Both the position numbers and the translations under genes were made by a program. The notes under the pieces were generated by a model. The model was given only the letters and a program-made list of their open reading frames with translations. It searched no databases and had not been told where the DNA came from. From contig DAIMYQ010000001.1 of the NCBI GenBank assembly GCA_036734385.1, positions 62,001 through 126,000 of the forward strand: a DNA stretch of 64,000 nucleotides. The letters run 5' to 3'. The stretch's first letter is position 1. Each line of letters begins with the position of its first letter. Positions 20,245 through 29,061 of the stretch are shown here, in pieces. The stretch comes from JAAYPI01 sp036734385 (GTDB taxonomy: Bacteria > Bacteroidota > Bacteroidia > Bacteroidales > Paludibacteraceae).

Positions 20245-21015
20245 ATGATTGAAGTAAAAAATGTTATAAAATCTTTTGATGGCAAAACGGTATTAAAAGA
20301 TATCTCTGCCACATTTTATCCTGGGAAAACAAATTTAATCATCGGAGAAAGCGGATCCGGCAAAACGGTTTTGGTAAAGAGCATCATTGGCATTCACCAC
20401 GTAGATAGTGGAAAAATTCTATATAATGGTCGTAACCTCATTGCCATGAATTCGCAAGAAGTCAAACTGCTGCGTCAAGAAATCGGAATGCTGTTCCAAG
20501 GGTCGGCTCTTTTCGACTCAATGACTGTAGAAGAAAATGTGCGTTTTCCATTGGAAATGTTTTCGAATGAATCAAGAGAAGCTTGGGACGAACGAGTAAA
20601 TTTTTGTCTGAAACGGGTTAATCTTGTAAATGCAAATAAATTATATCCTTCTGAAATAAGTGGCGGTATGCAAAAACGTGTTGCTATTGCAAGAGCGATT
20701 GTTTTACAACCAACGTATTTGTTTTGCGACGAACCAAACTCAGGATTAGATCCAAAAACATCCATCCTTATTGACCAACTTATTCAAGAAATCACATACG
20801 AATATAACATAACAACTATTATCAACACCCATGACATGAACTCTGTAATGGAAATTGGAGATAACATAATATTCATTTACAAAGGCGAAAAAGCTTGGGA
20901 AGGAAACAAAAGCAACATTCTTGATTCCGATAATACAGAACTGAATAATCTGGTTTTTGCATCTGATTTATTTAAAAAAATCAAAGCTATTCATAACACC
21001 ACATCATCAAAATAA
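20245..21015 (+). CDS. mlaF: MlaF family phospholipid ABC transporter ATPase
   Basis: ATP-binding subunit pairing with the MlaE permease encoded 4 bases upstream. It is 256 residues with the Walker A GESGSGKT at 34-41, Q-loop region MLFQGSALFDSMTVEENV, signature ISGGMQKRVAIARAI, Walker B LFCDEPNSGLDP and a switch histidine in NTHDMNSV. The GGMQKR signature and the ALFDSMTVEENV Q-loop are typical of the MlaF group. No MlaD or MlaC gene lies nearby. Confidence 0.95.
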   Translation: MIEVKNVIKSFDGKTVLKDISATFYPGKTNLIIGESGSGKTVLVKSIIGIHHVDSGKILYNGRNLIAMNSQEVKLLRQEIGMLFQGSALFDSMTVEENVRFPLEMFSNESREAWDERVNFCLKRVNLVNANKLYPSEISGGMQKRVAIARAIVLQPTYLFCDEPNSGLDPKTSILIDQLIQEITYEYNITTIINTHDMNSVMEIGDNIIFIYKGEKAWEGNKSNILDSDNTELNNLVFASDLFKKIKAIHNTTSSK

Positions 21016-21026
21016 AATAGTCATTC

Positions 21027-21791
21027 ATGAAAATACTTTCCTATAATGTTAATGGCATTCGGGCAGCTATAAGCAAAGGCTTGATTGATTGGCTGCGAGA
21101 AGAAAATCCTGATGTATTATGTCTTCAAGAAACAAAGGCACAACCTGAACAAATAGATGCAGCTCTTTTTGAAGAAAGAGGATATCACTGTTATTTTCTT
21201 TCTGCAGAAAAAAAAGGATACAGCGGAGTGGCTATTTTAACCAAAAAAGAGCCTGATAAGGTCATCTATGGCATTAACAACTCTAAATTTGATAGTGAAG
21301 GTCGGGTTATCAGAGCTGATTTTGGAGATTTTACCCTTATTTGTGTGTACGTGCCATCTGGCACAATGGGAGGCCTGCGACAAGACTTTAAAATGGAGTT
21401 TTTAGCAGAATTTAATGCGTTTATTTCTAATTTAAAAAAGGAACGCCCGAATTTACTTGTTTGCGGCGACTACAATATTGCTCACAAACCCATTGATATT
21501 AATCACCCCGAAAGACAAATAGGAGTATCGGGATTTTTGCCGGAAGAACGAGAATGGCTGACTCAATTTCTTGAGGATGGTTTTATCGACTCATTCCGAG
21601 AAATAGACAAAGCACCGGAACGTTACAGTTGGTGGAGTTACAGAGCTGGTTCACGTCAACGTAATATTGGTTGGAGAATTGATTACCATCTTATCAGCGA
21701 TTCCTTAAAAGACAAATTAAAATCAGTCGGAATACTTACAGAAGCAGTTCATTCTGACCATTGCCCTGTGATGATCGATTTAGATTTATAA
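21027..21791 (+). CDS. xth: Exodeoxyribonuclease III / AP endonuclease
   Basis: Base-excision repair nuclease of the ExoIII (EEP) family, cutting at abasic sites and removing 3' blocking groups. The 254-residue protein has every active-site motif: N8 in NVNG, the metal ligand E35 in QETKA, YSGVAI, the catalytic GDYNIAH, the WWSYRAGSRQRNIGWRIDY block and the terminal SDHCPV histidine. Length and the W-S-YR...GWRIDY block fit the ExoA/Xth group. It follows mlaF by 11 bases and precedes mutL by 30. Confidence 0.97.
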   Translation: MKILSYNVNGIRAAISKGLIDWLREENPDVLCLQETKAQPEQIDAALFEERGYHCYFLSAEKKGYSGVAILTKKEPDKVIYGINNSKFDSEGRVIRADFGDFTLICVYVPSGTMGGLRQDFKMEFLAEFNAFISNLKKERPNLLVCGDYNIAHKPIDINHPERQIGVSGFLPEEREWLTQFLEDGFIDSFREIDKAPERYSWWSYRAGSRQRNIGWRIDYHLISDSLKDKLKSVGILTEAVHSDHCPVMIDLDL

Positions 21792-21821
21792 TAAATATAT
21801 TGACAATTAACGAGTTATCAG

Positions 21822-23645
21822 ATGTCCGATATTATTCATTTACTTCCCGATTCTGTTGCTAATCAAATAGCCGCAGGAGAGGTTATACAACGTCCTGCTT
21901 CAGTAGTAAAGGAGCTGATGGAAAATTCTATCGATGCGGGAGCTACGACCATAAATGTTATAATTAAGGATGCCGGAAGAACACTAATACAAGTGATAGA
22001 TAATGGCAAAGGAATGTCTGAAACGGATGCTCGTATGTCCTTTGAACGACACGCCACTTCAAAGATAAAAAATTCAAACGACTTATTCAGCTTAAAATCA
22101 ATGGGGTTCAGGGGAGAGGCGTTGGCTTCAATTGCTGCCGTTGCTCAAGTCGAGTTACGCACGAAAAAAGAATCAGACGAATTGGGTACCTGCATCTGCA
22201 TAGAGGGTTCAACGGTTGAAAAACAAGAAACGATTGCATGTACAAATGGCACCAATTTCATGGTGAAAAATTTGTTTTTCAACGTTCCTGCTCGTCGTAA
22301 ATTTTTAAAATCGCAAGAAACCGAATTTCGTAATATTATTACTATTTTTGAACAAATTACATTGGTATATCCTAACATCGCCTTTTCACTTACTCATAAT
22401 GGTAACGACATTTTTCAATTACCGGTTTCCAACCATCGATTACGCATTTTAGCACTTTTAGGAAAAAAAATCAACCAACAATTACTCAATATTGAGGTTG
22501 ACACCGAATTGATAAAAATTTCAGGATTTATTGGCAAACCTGAATTCGCACAAAAACGAAATTCAAACCAGTATTTCTTTGTAAATGGACGTTATATTCA
22601 ACATCCATATTTTGCAAAAGCTGTGAATATGGCTTACAACCACTTACTTCCAGCGGATATGCGACCATCATTTTTTATTTATTTTGAAATCAATCCATCG
22701 TCTATTGATGTAAATATCCACCCCACAAAAACAGAAGTAAAGTTCGAAAATGAACAAGCGATTTTCCCCATTTTATCAGCGGCAGTGAGAGAAGCATTAG
22801 GCAAATCAAACGCTATTCCACCCATTGATTTTGACCAAGAAAATGCTCCTGAAATACCTGTTTTGGGGAAAGCAGGGTATGTGGCTCCTCCAAAATTATC
22901 GTTTAATCCTGACTACAACCCATTTAAACAGAATTCGCCAAAAGAGAAATCAAGTTCTTCCTACCGCTGGGAACAATTATACGAAGGTTTTGAAAAACAA
23001 AAACCCAATGAAAAAGAAGAAAACGAATCGATTTTCGTGGAAATACCTCAACATGAACAACTTACCATTAATCATGAAATAGAAAAGATTCCACTGTTCT
23101 TGCAAATTCATAACAAATATATTGTTTGCACCACAGAATCCGGCATTGCTTTTATAGACCAGCAAAGAGCACATACACAAGTGTTGTACGAAATGTATTT
23201 AACTTATATTGAAAGTAAAAAAGGCTTATCACAACAATTGCTTTTTCCCGAAATATTGGAATTAAACCCATCGGAATTGATTGTTTTTGAAGAAATTAGG
23301 GAAGATTTGGAATTTGCGGGATTTTCAATAGAAGACTTTGGAAAGAACGCTTTTAAAATAAATGGTATTCCATCACAACTAAACCCGGGTACCTGCATTG
23401 ATTTATTAAAAGAAACAATTCAATCAGCCAAAGAATTGCCAAGTAACATCAAAGAAAATATCAGACAAAATATAGCTTCATCGTTAGCAAAAAAAACAGC
23501 CATCGGTTGGGGCAAGAGCATGACCAAAGAAGAAATGAGTGACCTAATTGATAAACTTTTTGCATGCAAAAATTATCAACACACTACTGAAGGAAAGAAA
23601 ATAATATCAATAATAACAAATGTCGAAATAGAAAAGATGTTCTAA
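21822..23645 (+). CDS. mutL: DNA mismatch repair protein MutL
   Basis: GHKL-type ATPase that couples MutS mismatch recognition to downstream repair. The 607-residue protein has a clear N-terminal ATPase: IAAGEVIQRPASVVKELMEN, DAG, IDNGKGM, ERHATSKI and GFRGEALASIAAV (residues 17-105). An S5-like domain follows, then a variable linker (about 335-415) and a dimerisation domain. The endonuclease metal motif DQHA(X)2E(X)4E is degenerate: residues 446-457 read DQQRAHTQVLYE, with H to Q and the first E to T. The terminal CPHGRP-type motif is absent too. Nicking activity therefore looks lost. Its 3' end overlaps a strong terminator. Confidence 0.96.
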   Translation: MSDIIHLLPDSVANQIAAGEVIQRPASVVKELMENSIDAGATTINVIIKDAGRTLIQVIDNGKGMSETDARMSFERHATSKIKNSNDLFSLKSMGFRGEALASIAAVAQVELRTKKESDELGTCICIEGSTVEKQETIACTNGTNFMVKNLFFNVPARRKFLKSQETEFRNIITIFEQITLVYPNIAFSLTHNGNDIFQLPVSNHRLRILALLGKKINQQLLNIEVDTELIKISGFIGKPEFAQKRNSNQYFFVNGRYIQHPYFAKAVNMAYNHLLPADMRPSFFIYFEINPSSIDVNIHPTKTEVKFENEQAIFPILSAAVREALGKSNAIPPIDFDQENAPEIPVLGKAGYVAPPKLSFNPDYNPFKQNSPKEKSSSSYRWEQLYEGFEKQKPNEKEENESIFVEIPQHEQLTINHEIEKIPLFLQIHNKYIVCTTESGIAFIDQQRAHTQVLYEMYLTYIESKKGLSQQLLFPEILELNPSELIVFEEIREDLEFAGFSIEDFGKNAFKINGIPSQLNPGTCIDLLKETIQSAKELPSNIKENIRQNIASSLAKKTAIGWGKSMTKEEMSDLIDKLFACKNYQHTTEGKKIISIITNVEIEKMF

Positions 23646-23659
23646 TCTTTTCTATTTTT
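23626..23659 (+). terminator. Intrinsic terminator overlapping the end of mutL
   Basis: Stem ATAGAAAAGAT/ATCTTTTCTAT (extendable by A-T pairs) with a 6-base loop that contains part of the stop region, followed by TTTT. It closes the mlaE-mlaF-xth-mutL transcript. Confidence 0.8.
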
Positions 23660-23696
23660 ACAAAAAAAGAAATATAAATAAAACGATAATATAAAA

Positions 23697-25211
23697 ATGA
23701 CTAAAGTTAGAGTTCGCTTTGCCCCATCTCCCACAGGAGCATTACATATAGGTGGAGTTCGTACGGCATTATATAATTACTTGTTTGCAAAAAAACATGG
23801 CGGGGATATGCTACTTCGCATTGAAGATACTGACAGTAGCCGATTTGTCCGGGGTGCGGAAAAATATATCATTGAAGCATTCGAATGGTTAGGTATTAAA
23901 TTTGATGAAGGTGTATCTTGCGGAGGAAAATACGCTCCTTACCGTCAAAGTGAACGCAAAGAAATTTACAAACAGTATGTAAAACAACTGCTTGATACCA
24001 ATTTGGCTTATGTAGCTTTTGACACTCCCGAAACATTGGATGAAAAGCGTCAGGAAGTAGCCAATTTTCAATACGATGCATCTACTCGTATGCAAATGTG
24101 TAATTCATTGACTTTATCTAAAGAGGAGGTCAATACACGCATCAACAACGGCGAACATTATGTGGTAAGAATTAAAATTGAGCCAAACGAAAATATTAAA
24201 GTTAATGATATGATTCGTGGTGAAGTTTGCATCAACTCATCTGTTCTAGATGATAAAGTGCTTTATAAATCAGCAGACGAATTACCAACCTATCATTTAG
24301 CGAATGTGGTTGATGACCATTTGATGGAAATTTCTCACGTTATTCGCGGTGAGGAATGGTTACCATCAGCTCCGTTGCATGTGCTGCTGTATCGTTATTT
24401 CGGTTGGGAACAAACCATGCCTCAATTTGCTCATTTACCTTTGTTGTTGAAACCTGATGGAAACGGCAAACTAAGTAAACGTGACGGTGACAGATTAGGA
24501 TTCCCTGTTTTTCCGTTACAATGGACAGACCCAAAAACAGGAGATATTTCATCAGGATATCGTGAAGCTGGATATTTTCCTGAAGCTGTTGTTAATTTTC
24601 TAGCTCTTTTGGGCTGGAATCCCGGAACTGAACAAGAGATATTTTCTATGCAAGAATTAATCAATACTTTCTCTCTTGACAGAGTAAGCAAAAGTGGTGC
24701 AAAATTCGATTTTGAGAAAGGAAAATGGTTTAACCATCATTACCTTATCGGAAAATCCAACGCTGAACTATCCTCATATTTCATGCCAATTGTAAAAGAA
24801 AAAAACATCACCGTTTCAACTGAGAAATTAACTAAAATCATCGGATTGATAAAAGAACGTGCCAACTTTATTGCGGATTTTTGGGAACAATCGTATTTTT
24901 TCTTTGTTACCCCTACGTCATACGAGGAAAAAGCCGTTCAAAAACGCTGGAAAGAAAATACTTCTGCAATATTGACGGAATTAATTGAGGTGCTTAATGG
25001 AATATCTGATTTTAACAATACAGAAGCTTGTGAAGAAACAATTAAGAAATGGGCAGAAGAAAAAAGCTACGGCTTAGGTGTCGTCATGAATCCATTCCGA
25101 TTGGCATTAGTTGGGGAACTCAAGGGTCCACACTTATTTGACATAACGGCAATTATTGGAAAAGAAGAAACCATAAAAAGAGTACAAAACGCTATCAAAA
25201 TTTTGAAATAA
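23697..25211 (+). CDS. gltX: Glutamyl-tRNA synthetase
   Basis: Class I aminoacyl-tRNA synthetase charging tRNA-Glu. The 504-residue protein has the HIGH-type motif in [10 protein letters not shown] (residues 11-20) and the KMSKS-type motif KLSKR at 258-262. Family phrases [18 protein letters not shown] and the anticodon-binding C-terminal domain ([21 protein letters not shown]) are present. The length matches the bacterial family. It directly abuts waaA, whose ATG follows the stop codon without any intervening base. No consensus promoter was seen in the 51 bases after the mutL terminator. Confidence 0.98.
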   Translation: MTKVRVRFAPSPTGALHIGGVRTALYNYLFAKKHGGDMLLRIEDTDSSRFVRGAEKYIIEAFEWLGIKFDEGVSCGGKYAPYRQSERKEIYKQYVKQLLDTNLAYVAFDTPETLDEKRQEVANFQYDASTRMQMCNSLTLSKEEVNTRINNGEHYVVRIKIEPNENIKVNDMIRGEVCINSSVLDDKVLYKSADELPTYHLANVVDDHLMEISHVIRGEEWLPSAPLHVLLYRYFGWEQTMPQFAHLPLLLKPDGNGKLSKRDGDRLGFPVFPLQWTDPKTGDISSGYREAGYFPEAVVNFLALLGWNPGTEQEIFSMQELINTFSLDRVSKSGAKFDFEKGKWFNHHYLIGKSNAELSSYFMPIVKEKNITVSTEKLTKIIGLIKERANFIADFWEQSYFFFVTPTSYEEKAVQKRWKENTSAILTELIEVLNGISDFNNTEACEETIKKWAEEKSYGLGVVMNPFRLALVGELKGPHLFDITAIIGKEETIKRVQNAIKILK

Positions 25212-26432
25212 ATGATTATTTTATATTCCTTTTTTATTCAGCTTTATGCTTGGGCTATCAGAATAACGGGTCTTTTCTCGCAAAAGGCCAAATTACTTGC
25301 AAAAGGGCAGAATAGCAGTTTTGCTATTCTATCTGAAAAAATCAGTGACAAAAATCGTTATATTTGGGTTCATGCAGCCTCCTTGGGCGAATTTGAACAA
25401 GGACGTCCAATTATTGAAGCCATAAAAAAAGAACAACCGGAATATAAAATAGTCCTTACTTTTTTCTCTCCATCAGGATACGAAATTCGTAAAAACTATT
25501 CGATGGCTGATGTTATCTGTTACTTGCCAATGGATAAAAAATCCAATGCGAAAAAGTTCATTAAACTTATAAAACCGGAAAAAGCAATATTCATCAAATA
25601 CGAATTTTGGGCTAATTATTTATTGACACTAAAGAAAAATAATATCCCAACATACATCGTTTCTGCTATTTTCAGGGAAAAACAATTGTTTTTCAAATCG
25701 TATGCAGGTTGGTACAGAAATTTGCTGACCTGTTTTTCTCATATTTTTGTTCAAGACAAACATTCGAAAGAATTACTTGATAAATTTAATATCAAAAATG
25801 TAACGGTTTCGGGTGATACCCGTTTTGATCGGGTAACCAACATTGCCTCAAATTCAAAAGAATTGCCCCTGATAGAATCTTTCAAAGGTGGAAATCAAGT
25901 AATTGTGGCAGGCAGTTCGTGGGAACCTGATGAAAAATTATTGTTTGAATATTTCAATAGTAGCAATGTTAAATTGATTATTGCTCCTCACGAAACTCAA
26001 CCAGAAAGGATCAAAAGTATTCTGAGAAAGACAAACAAAAATGTTGCCTTATATTCTGAACAAGACAAACAAAAGTTCGAATCAGCTGATTGCTTGATCA
26101 TTGATTGCATCGGTATATTATCGTCCATTTACAAATACGCAGATATTGCTTATATTGGCGGGGGATTTGGTGTTGGCATACACAATGTTTTGGAAGCGGC
26201 AGTTTATGGGACACCTGTAATTTTCGGTCCGAATTATGCCCGATTCAAGGAAGCTAATGATTTAGTAAATAGGCAAGGAGGTTTTTCTATACAAAATTGT
26301 GAAGAATTAACTGTTTTATTAAATCGATTCTTAACAGAAAAAAACTTTTTGGCAGAAACTTCAAAAAAAGCATCCGTCTACATTAAAGAGAATGTAGGAG
26401 CAACTGAATTATTTATGAGGAATATATTCTAA
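25212..26432 (+). CDS. waaA: 3-deoxy-D-manno-octulosonic acid (Kdo) transferase
   Basis: Adds Kdo to lipid IVA in LPS core assembly at the inner membrane. The 406-residue GT-B enzyme has an N-terminal hydrophobic anchor (residues 1-20). The catalytic glutamate sits in HAASLGEFEQG (E60), followed by FFSPSGYE, YLPMDKKSNAKKFI, GDTRFDRV and the GGGFGVGIHNVLEAAVYGTPVIFGPNY nucleotide-sugar site in the C-terminal half. Start codon directly after the gltX stop indicates coupling. Whether it adds one or two Kdo residues cannot be judged. Confidence 0.96.
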   Translation: MIILYSFFIQLYAWAIRITGLFSQKAKLLAKGQNSSFAILSEKISDKNRYIWVHAASLGEFEQGRPIIEAIKKEQPEYKIVLTFFSPSGYEIRKNYSMADVICYLPMDKKSNAKKFIKLIKPEKAIFIKYEFWANYLLTLKKNNIPTYIVSAIFREKQLFFKSYAGWYRNLLTCFSHIFVQDKHSKELLDKFNIKNVTVSGDTRFDRVTNIASNSKELPLIESFKGGNQVIVAGSSWEPDEKLLFEYFNSSNVKLIIAPHETQPERIKSILRKTNKNVALYSEQDKQKFESADCLIIDCIGILSSIYKYADIAYIGGGFGVGIHNVLEAAVYGTPVIFGPNYARFKEANDLVNRQGGFSIQNCEELTVLLNRFLTEKNFLAETSKKASVYIKENVGATELFMRNIF

Positions 26433-26455
26433 CAACATATCTCTTGATAAACACT

Positions 26456-27970
26456 ATGAGAACAAAATATTTTTTCAGGATACTCATTGCACTGCTGTTG
26501 TGTAGTTCGTCTTTTGTAGCACAAGAATCTCCTAAACGCGAGTTTCGGGGTGTATGGATGCACACGGTATTCAACGAAGATTACCCCAAAATGAACAGCA
26601 ATGAAATAAAAGAATACCTCATTAAACGATTAGATGAATACCAAGCATTGGGTATCAATGTAGTTATATTTCAGGTTCGCCCGGAAGGTGATGCTTTTTA
26701 TAAATCATCATACGAACCTTGGAGTCGTTACCTGACTGGAACACAAGGGAAAGCACCATCGCCGTTTTTCGACCCGATGGAATTTCTTATATCGGAATGT
26801 CATAAACGAGGAATGGAATTTCATGCGTGGGTAAACCCCTATAGGGCTTCTGCCAACAAAAAAAATCCAATGTGCGATAATAACCTGTACAAAAGAAAAC
26901 GCTATTTATTTGCGATCTACGGCGATCAAATATTTTTCAACCCCGGAATACCCGAAAACAGGGCATACTTTTGTTCCGTAATTAAAGACATTGTCTCAAG
27001 GTATGATGTCGATGCCATTCATATGGACGATTATTTCTATCCTTATCCACTAAAAGGGTTAGAATTTCCAGATACGGATGAATTTAAAAAATACGGAGTA
27101 AAAACAGGAGAATTTAGCCCGAATCAAAAAAAAGAGTGGAGAAGAAATAATGTAAGTCTACTTATCAAAGAAGTTAGTGAAACCATCAAAAAAGAAAAGC
27201 CTTGGGTAAAATTCGGGATTAGTCCTTTTGGTATCTATAGAAATAAAAGAGATTGGAATGGCGGTAGCGATACGAAAGGATTATCCAATTATGACGACCT
27301 TTATGCCGACATTCTGTTATGGATGAAAAATAGTTGGATTGACTATAATATTCCTCAAGTTTATTGGGAAATTGGTCATAAATTGGCTGATTATGAAACG
27401 TTGGTATCATGGTGGAGTGAGAACAGCTACAATACTCATTTGTATATTGGTCAAGACGTAGAACGCACCATGAACACACCGGATAAAAAATATAACCAAA
27501 CGAATCAGTTGGAACGAAAAATGTTGTTGACAAGACAAACAGACAACGTATTAGGAAACTGCTTTTGGAGTGGAGATTATCTGCTAAAAAACAAGGCATT
27601 CAAGGATAGTATGAAAGCTAATTATCATAAAAATATAGCACTTGTCCCTGTCATCAAAAGCATTGATTGTATTCCGCCAAAGCCGGTCTATGATGTTGAA
27701 TATTCTTTTATGGGGAAAGACCCTAAAATCGTATGGAAAGTTCAAAAAGCGACAAATGAAATGGACAAGGCATTTTATTTTTGTGTGTATGCTTTTGAAG
27801 AAAACGAAGAAATGGACATAAAAAAGTCTGCCAAGTTAGTAAAGATAGTCCACACAAACGAATATATTTTACCGGAAAATGAACGTTCAATGTGCTACAA
27901 ATACGTAATCACAGCATTGGATAGACTCGAAAATGAAAGTGAACCAAGCAAACCGCTGTTTGTAGATTAA
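26456..27970 (+). CDS. GH10-like (GHL10/DUF187) secreted glycoside hydrolase family protein
   Basis: The ATG at 26456 gives 504 residues with a signal peptide (MRTKYFFRILIALLLCSSSFVAQ); a TTG four codons earlier is less likely. The mature protein starts with REFRGVWMHTVFN and continues with VVIFQVRPEGDAFY, FHAWVNPYRA, DAIHMDDYFYPYP, KFGISPFGIYRN and QVYWEIGH. These are hallmarks of the GHL10 (formerly DUF187) TIM-barrel family, which includes peptidoglycan- or polysaccharide-active members. A beta-sandwich-like domain occupies the last ~90 residues. The substrate is unknown. It has no T9SS sorting tail, so it is probably periplasmic or surface-bound by other means. Confidence 0.85.
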   Translation: MRTKYFFRILIALLLCSSSFVAQESPKREFRGVWMHTVFNEDYPKMNSNEIKEYLIKRLDEYQALGINVVIFQVRPEGDAFYKSSYEPWSRYLTGTQGKAPSPFFDPMEFLISECHKRGMEFHAWVNPYRASANKKNPMCDNNLYKRKRYLFAIYGDQIFFNPGIPENRAYFCSVIKDIVSRYDVDAIHMDDYFYPYPLKGLEFPDTDEFKKYGVKTGEFSPNQKKEWRRNNVSLLIKEVSETIKKEKPWVKFGISPFGIYRNKRDWNGGSDTKGLSNYDDLYADILLWMKNSWIDYNIPQVYWEIGHKLADYETLVSWWSENSYNTHLYIGQDVERTMNTPDKKYNQTNQLERKMLLTRQTDNVLGNCFWSGDYLLKNKAFKDSMKANYHKNIALVPVIKSIDCIPPKPVYDVEYSFMGKDPKIVWKVQKATNEMDKAFYFCVYAFEENEEMDIKKSAKLVKIVHTNEYILPENERSMCYKYVITALDRLENESEPSKPLFVD

Positions 27971-27995
27971 CAAAAAAAGAGTCGCTCCTTTTGGG

Positions 27996-28003
27996 TATTT
28001 TTG
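27996..28003 (+). promoter_or_regulatory. Possible promoter -7 box for the hemerythrin-like/LuxR pair
   Basis: TATTTTTG matches TAnnTTTG, 57 bases before the ATG at 28060. No -33 match is visible. Confidence 0.4.
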
Positions 28004-28059
28004 AACAATAAATTTTTATATTCGCCATGATGCTAATGTAAACCAAAACCAAGAATAGC

Positions 28060-28374
28060 ATGATATATAATGAAAACCAAAAAATAGCCGAAATAGTAGC
28101 CGATAACTACAATCAGATTGTGCTTTTGGAACATTTTGGTATACCTTTGGTTGTGCAAGAGCAAACAGTCAAGGATATTTGCAANNNNNNNNNNNNNNNN
28201 NNNNNNNNNNNNNNNNNNNNNNNNNNNNNNNNNNNNNNNNNNNNNNNNNNNNNNNNNNNNNNNNNNNNNNNNNNNNNNNNNNNNGATCTCAAAATTCATT
28301 CCCACATTGAGGATGTTATTCTTATTCCATTGGTAGAAAACTACGAACAAAAGCAAATCCGTTCTAAGTCATGA
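28060..28374 (+). CDS. Hemerythrin-like domain protein (RIC/ScdA-like), interrupted by a gap
   Basis: The first 41 residues (KIAEIVADNYNQIVLLEHFGIPLVVQEQTV in part) resemble the ScdA/DUF542-type N-terminal helical domain. The last 29 residues (IHSHIEDVILIPLVENYE) match the last metal-ligand helix of a hemerythrin domain, with H and E/D in the expected places. Between them are 100 Ns. The family is usually 150-240 residues, so well over 100 residues are missing. Such proteins bind a di-iron centre and sense or repair oxygen, NO or iron stress. The stop codon overlaps the start of the LuxR-type gene (ATGA), so the two are coupled. The identification is tentative. Confidence 0.6.
   Translation: MIYNENQKIAEIVADNYNQIVLLEHFGIPLVVQEQTVKDICXXXXXXXXXXXXXXXXXXXXXXXXXXXXXXXXXXDLKIHSHIEDVILIPLVENYEQKQIRSKS
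28185..28284. other. Assembly gap of 100 N in the hemerythrin-like gene
   Basis: Exactly 100 Ns. The flanking frames happen to agree with 100, but family size implies that several hundred bases are missing. Confidence 0.95.
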
Positions 28375-28964
28375 AAACCAATATTCTTATTATAGAAGAG
28401 TATCAATTGCTATTTGAAGGTTTAAAAAAAATTCTGACAGATGGAAATAAAGATGTGATAATATGGTGGGCAAAATCAACCAAAAGTGCAGAGGTTATAT
28501 TGGAAAAACAACACATTACTATTGCTATTGCCAATCCATTATTATTGAAAACGGAAGAATCTCTATTCTGTAAATTTAAAAATCATTTTGCCAACATTCG
28601 CTGGATTGCGTTTGTTCACGATTATATACCAAATGACCAATTAAACACATTTGTAGGAACTATAGAAATTGGACAAGAGCCTTCTCTGATACGTTCCATT
28701 TTTCAGAAAACTATTTTTGACAATAGAGAGGAACAACCCAAAGACAAATCGTCACACTTATCCGAAAGGGAAATTAATGTACTTAAATTATTGATAGATG
28801 GTTACTCCAATAAGGAAGTCGCCGACAAACTTTCCCTAAGTACCCATACTGTCATTTCCCACCGCAAAAACATCTCCATCAAAACCGGCATCAAATCGCT
28901 TGCAGGTCTTACCATTTACGCTATTCTGAATAACATCATTACCATCGAAAACGGAGAAGAATAA
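28371..28964 (+). CDS. LuxR/NarL-type regulator with a pseudo-receiver domain
   Basis: Transcription factor of 197 residues. The C-terminal LuxR helix-turn-helix is clear at about 129-190: LSEREINVLKLLIDGYSNKEVADKLSLS then THTVISHRKNI. The N-terminal part (1-115) looks like a receiver fold with the acidic pair kept (ILIIEEYQ, E9/E10). The phospho-acceptor region reads IAIANPLL, with N55 or A54 where Asp is expected, so phosphorylation is unlikely. Its start overlaps the hemerythrin-like stop by 4 bases, suggesting that one protein signals to the other. The OprB-like porin and feoAB follow on the same strand and are candidate targets. Confidence 0.85.
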   Translation: MKTNILIIEEYQLLFEGLKKILTDGNKDVIIWWAKSTKSAEVILEKQHITIAIANPLLLKTEESLFCKFKNHFANIRWIAFVHDYIPNDQLNTFVGTIEIGQEPSLIRSIFQKTIFDNREEQPKDKSSHLSEREINVLKLLIDGYSNKEVADKLSLSTHTVISHRKNISIKTGIKSLAGLTIYAILNNIITIENGEE

Positions 28965-28983
28965 CAAAATTCTCCCTTTTTTT
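28953..28983 (+). terminator. Intrinsic terminator after the LuxR-type gene
   Basis: GGAGAA (28953-28958) pairs with TTCTCC (28970-28975), followed by seven Ts at 28977-28983. The stop codon lies in the loop. Confidence 0.65.
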
Positions 28984-29019
28984 AGGGAATATTTTGCCGC
29001 AAAATCCTCATTTTGAGTG

Positions 29020-29051
29020 ATTGTACGCCTTTTTCCTCGGTCGTACTTTTG
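29020..29051 (+). promoter_or_regulatory. Promoter of the OprB-like porin gene
   Basis: -33 ATTG (29020-29023), 20-base spacer, -7 TACTTTTG (29044-29051). It lies 10 bases before the ATG at 29062, which implies a very short leader and rules out upstream starts. Confidence 0.7.
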
Positions 29052-29061
29052 CTTAAAAAAC

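Noticed and set aside
29017..29061. An upstream in-frame start for the OprB-like porin
   Set aside because: It lies inside the promoter (-7 box at 29044-29051) and would hide the signal peptide; the ATG at 29062 is used.
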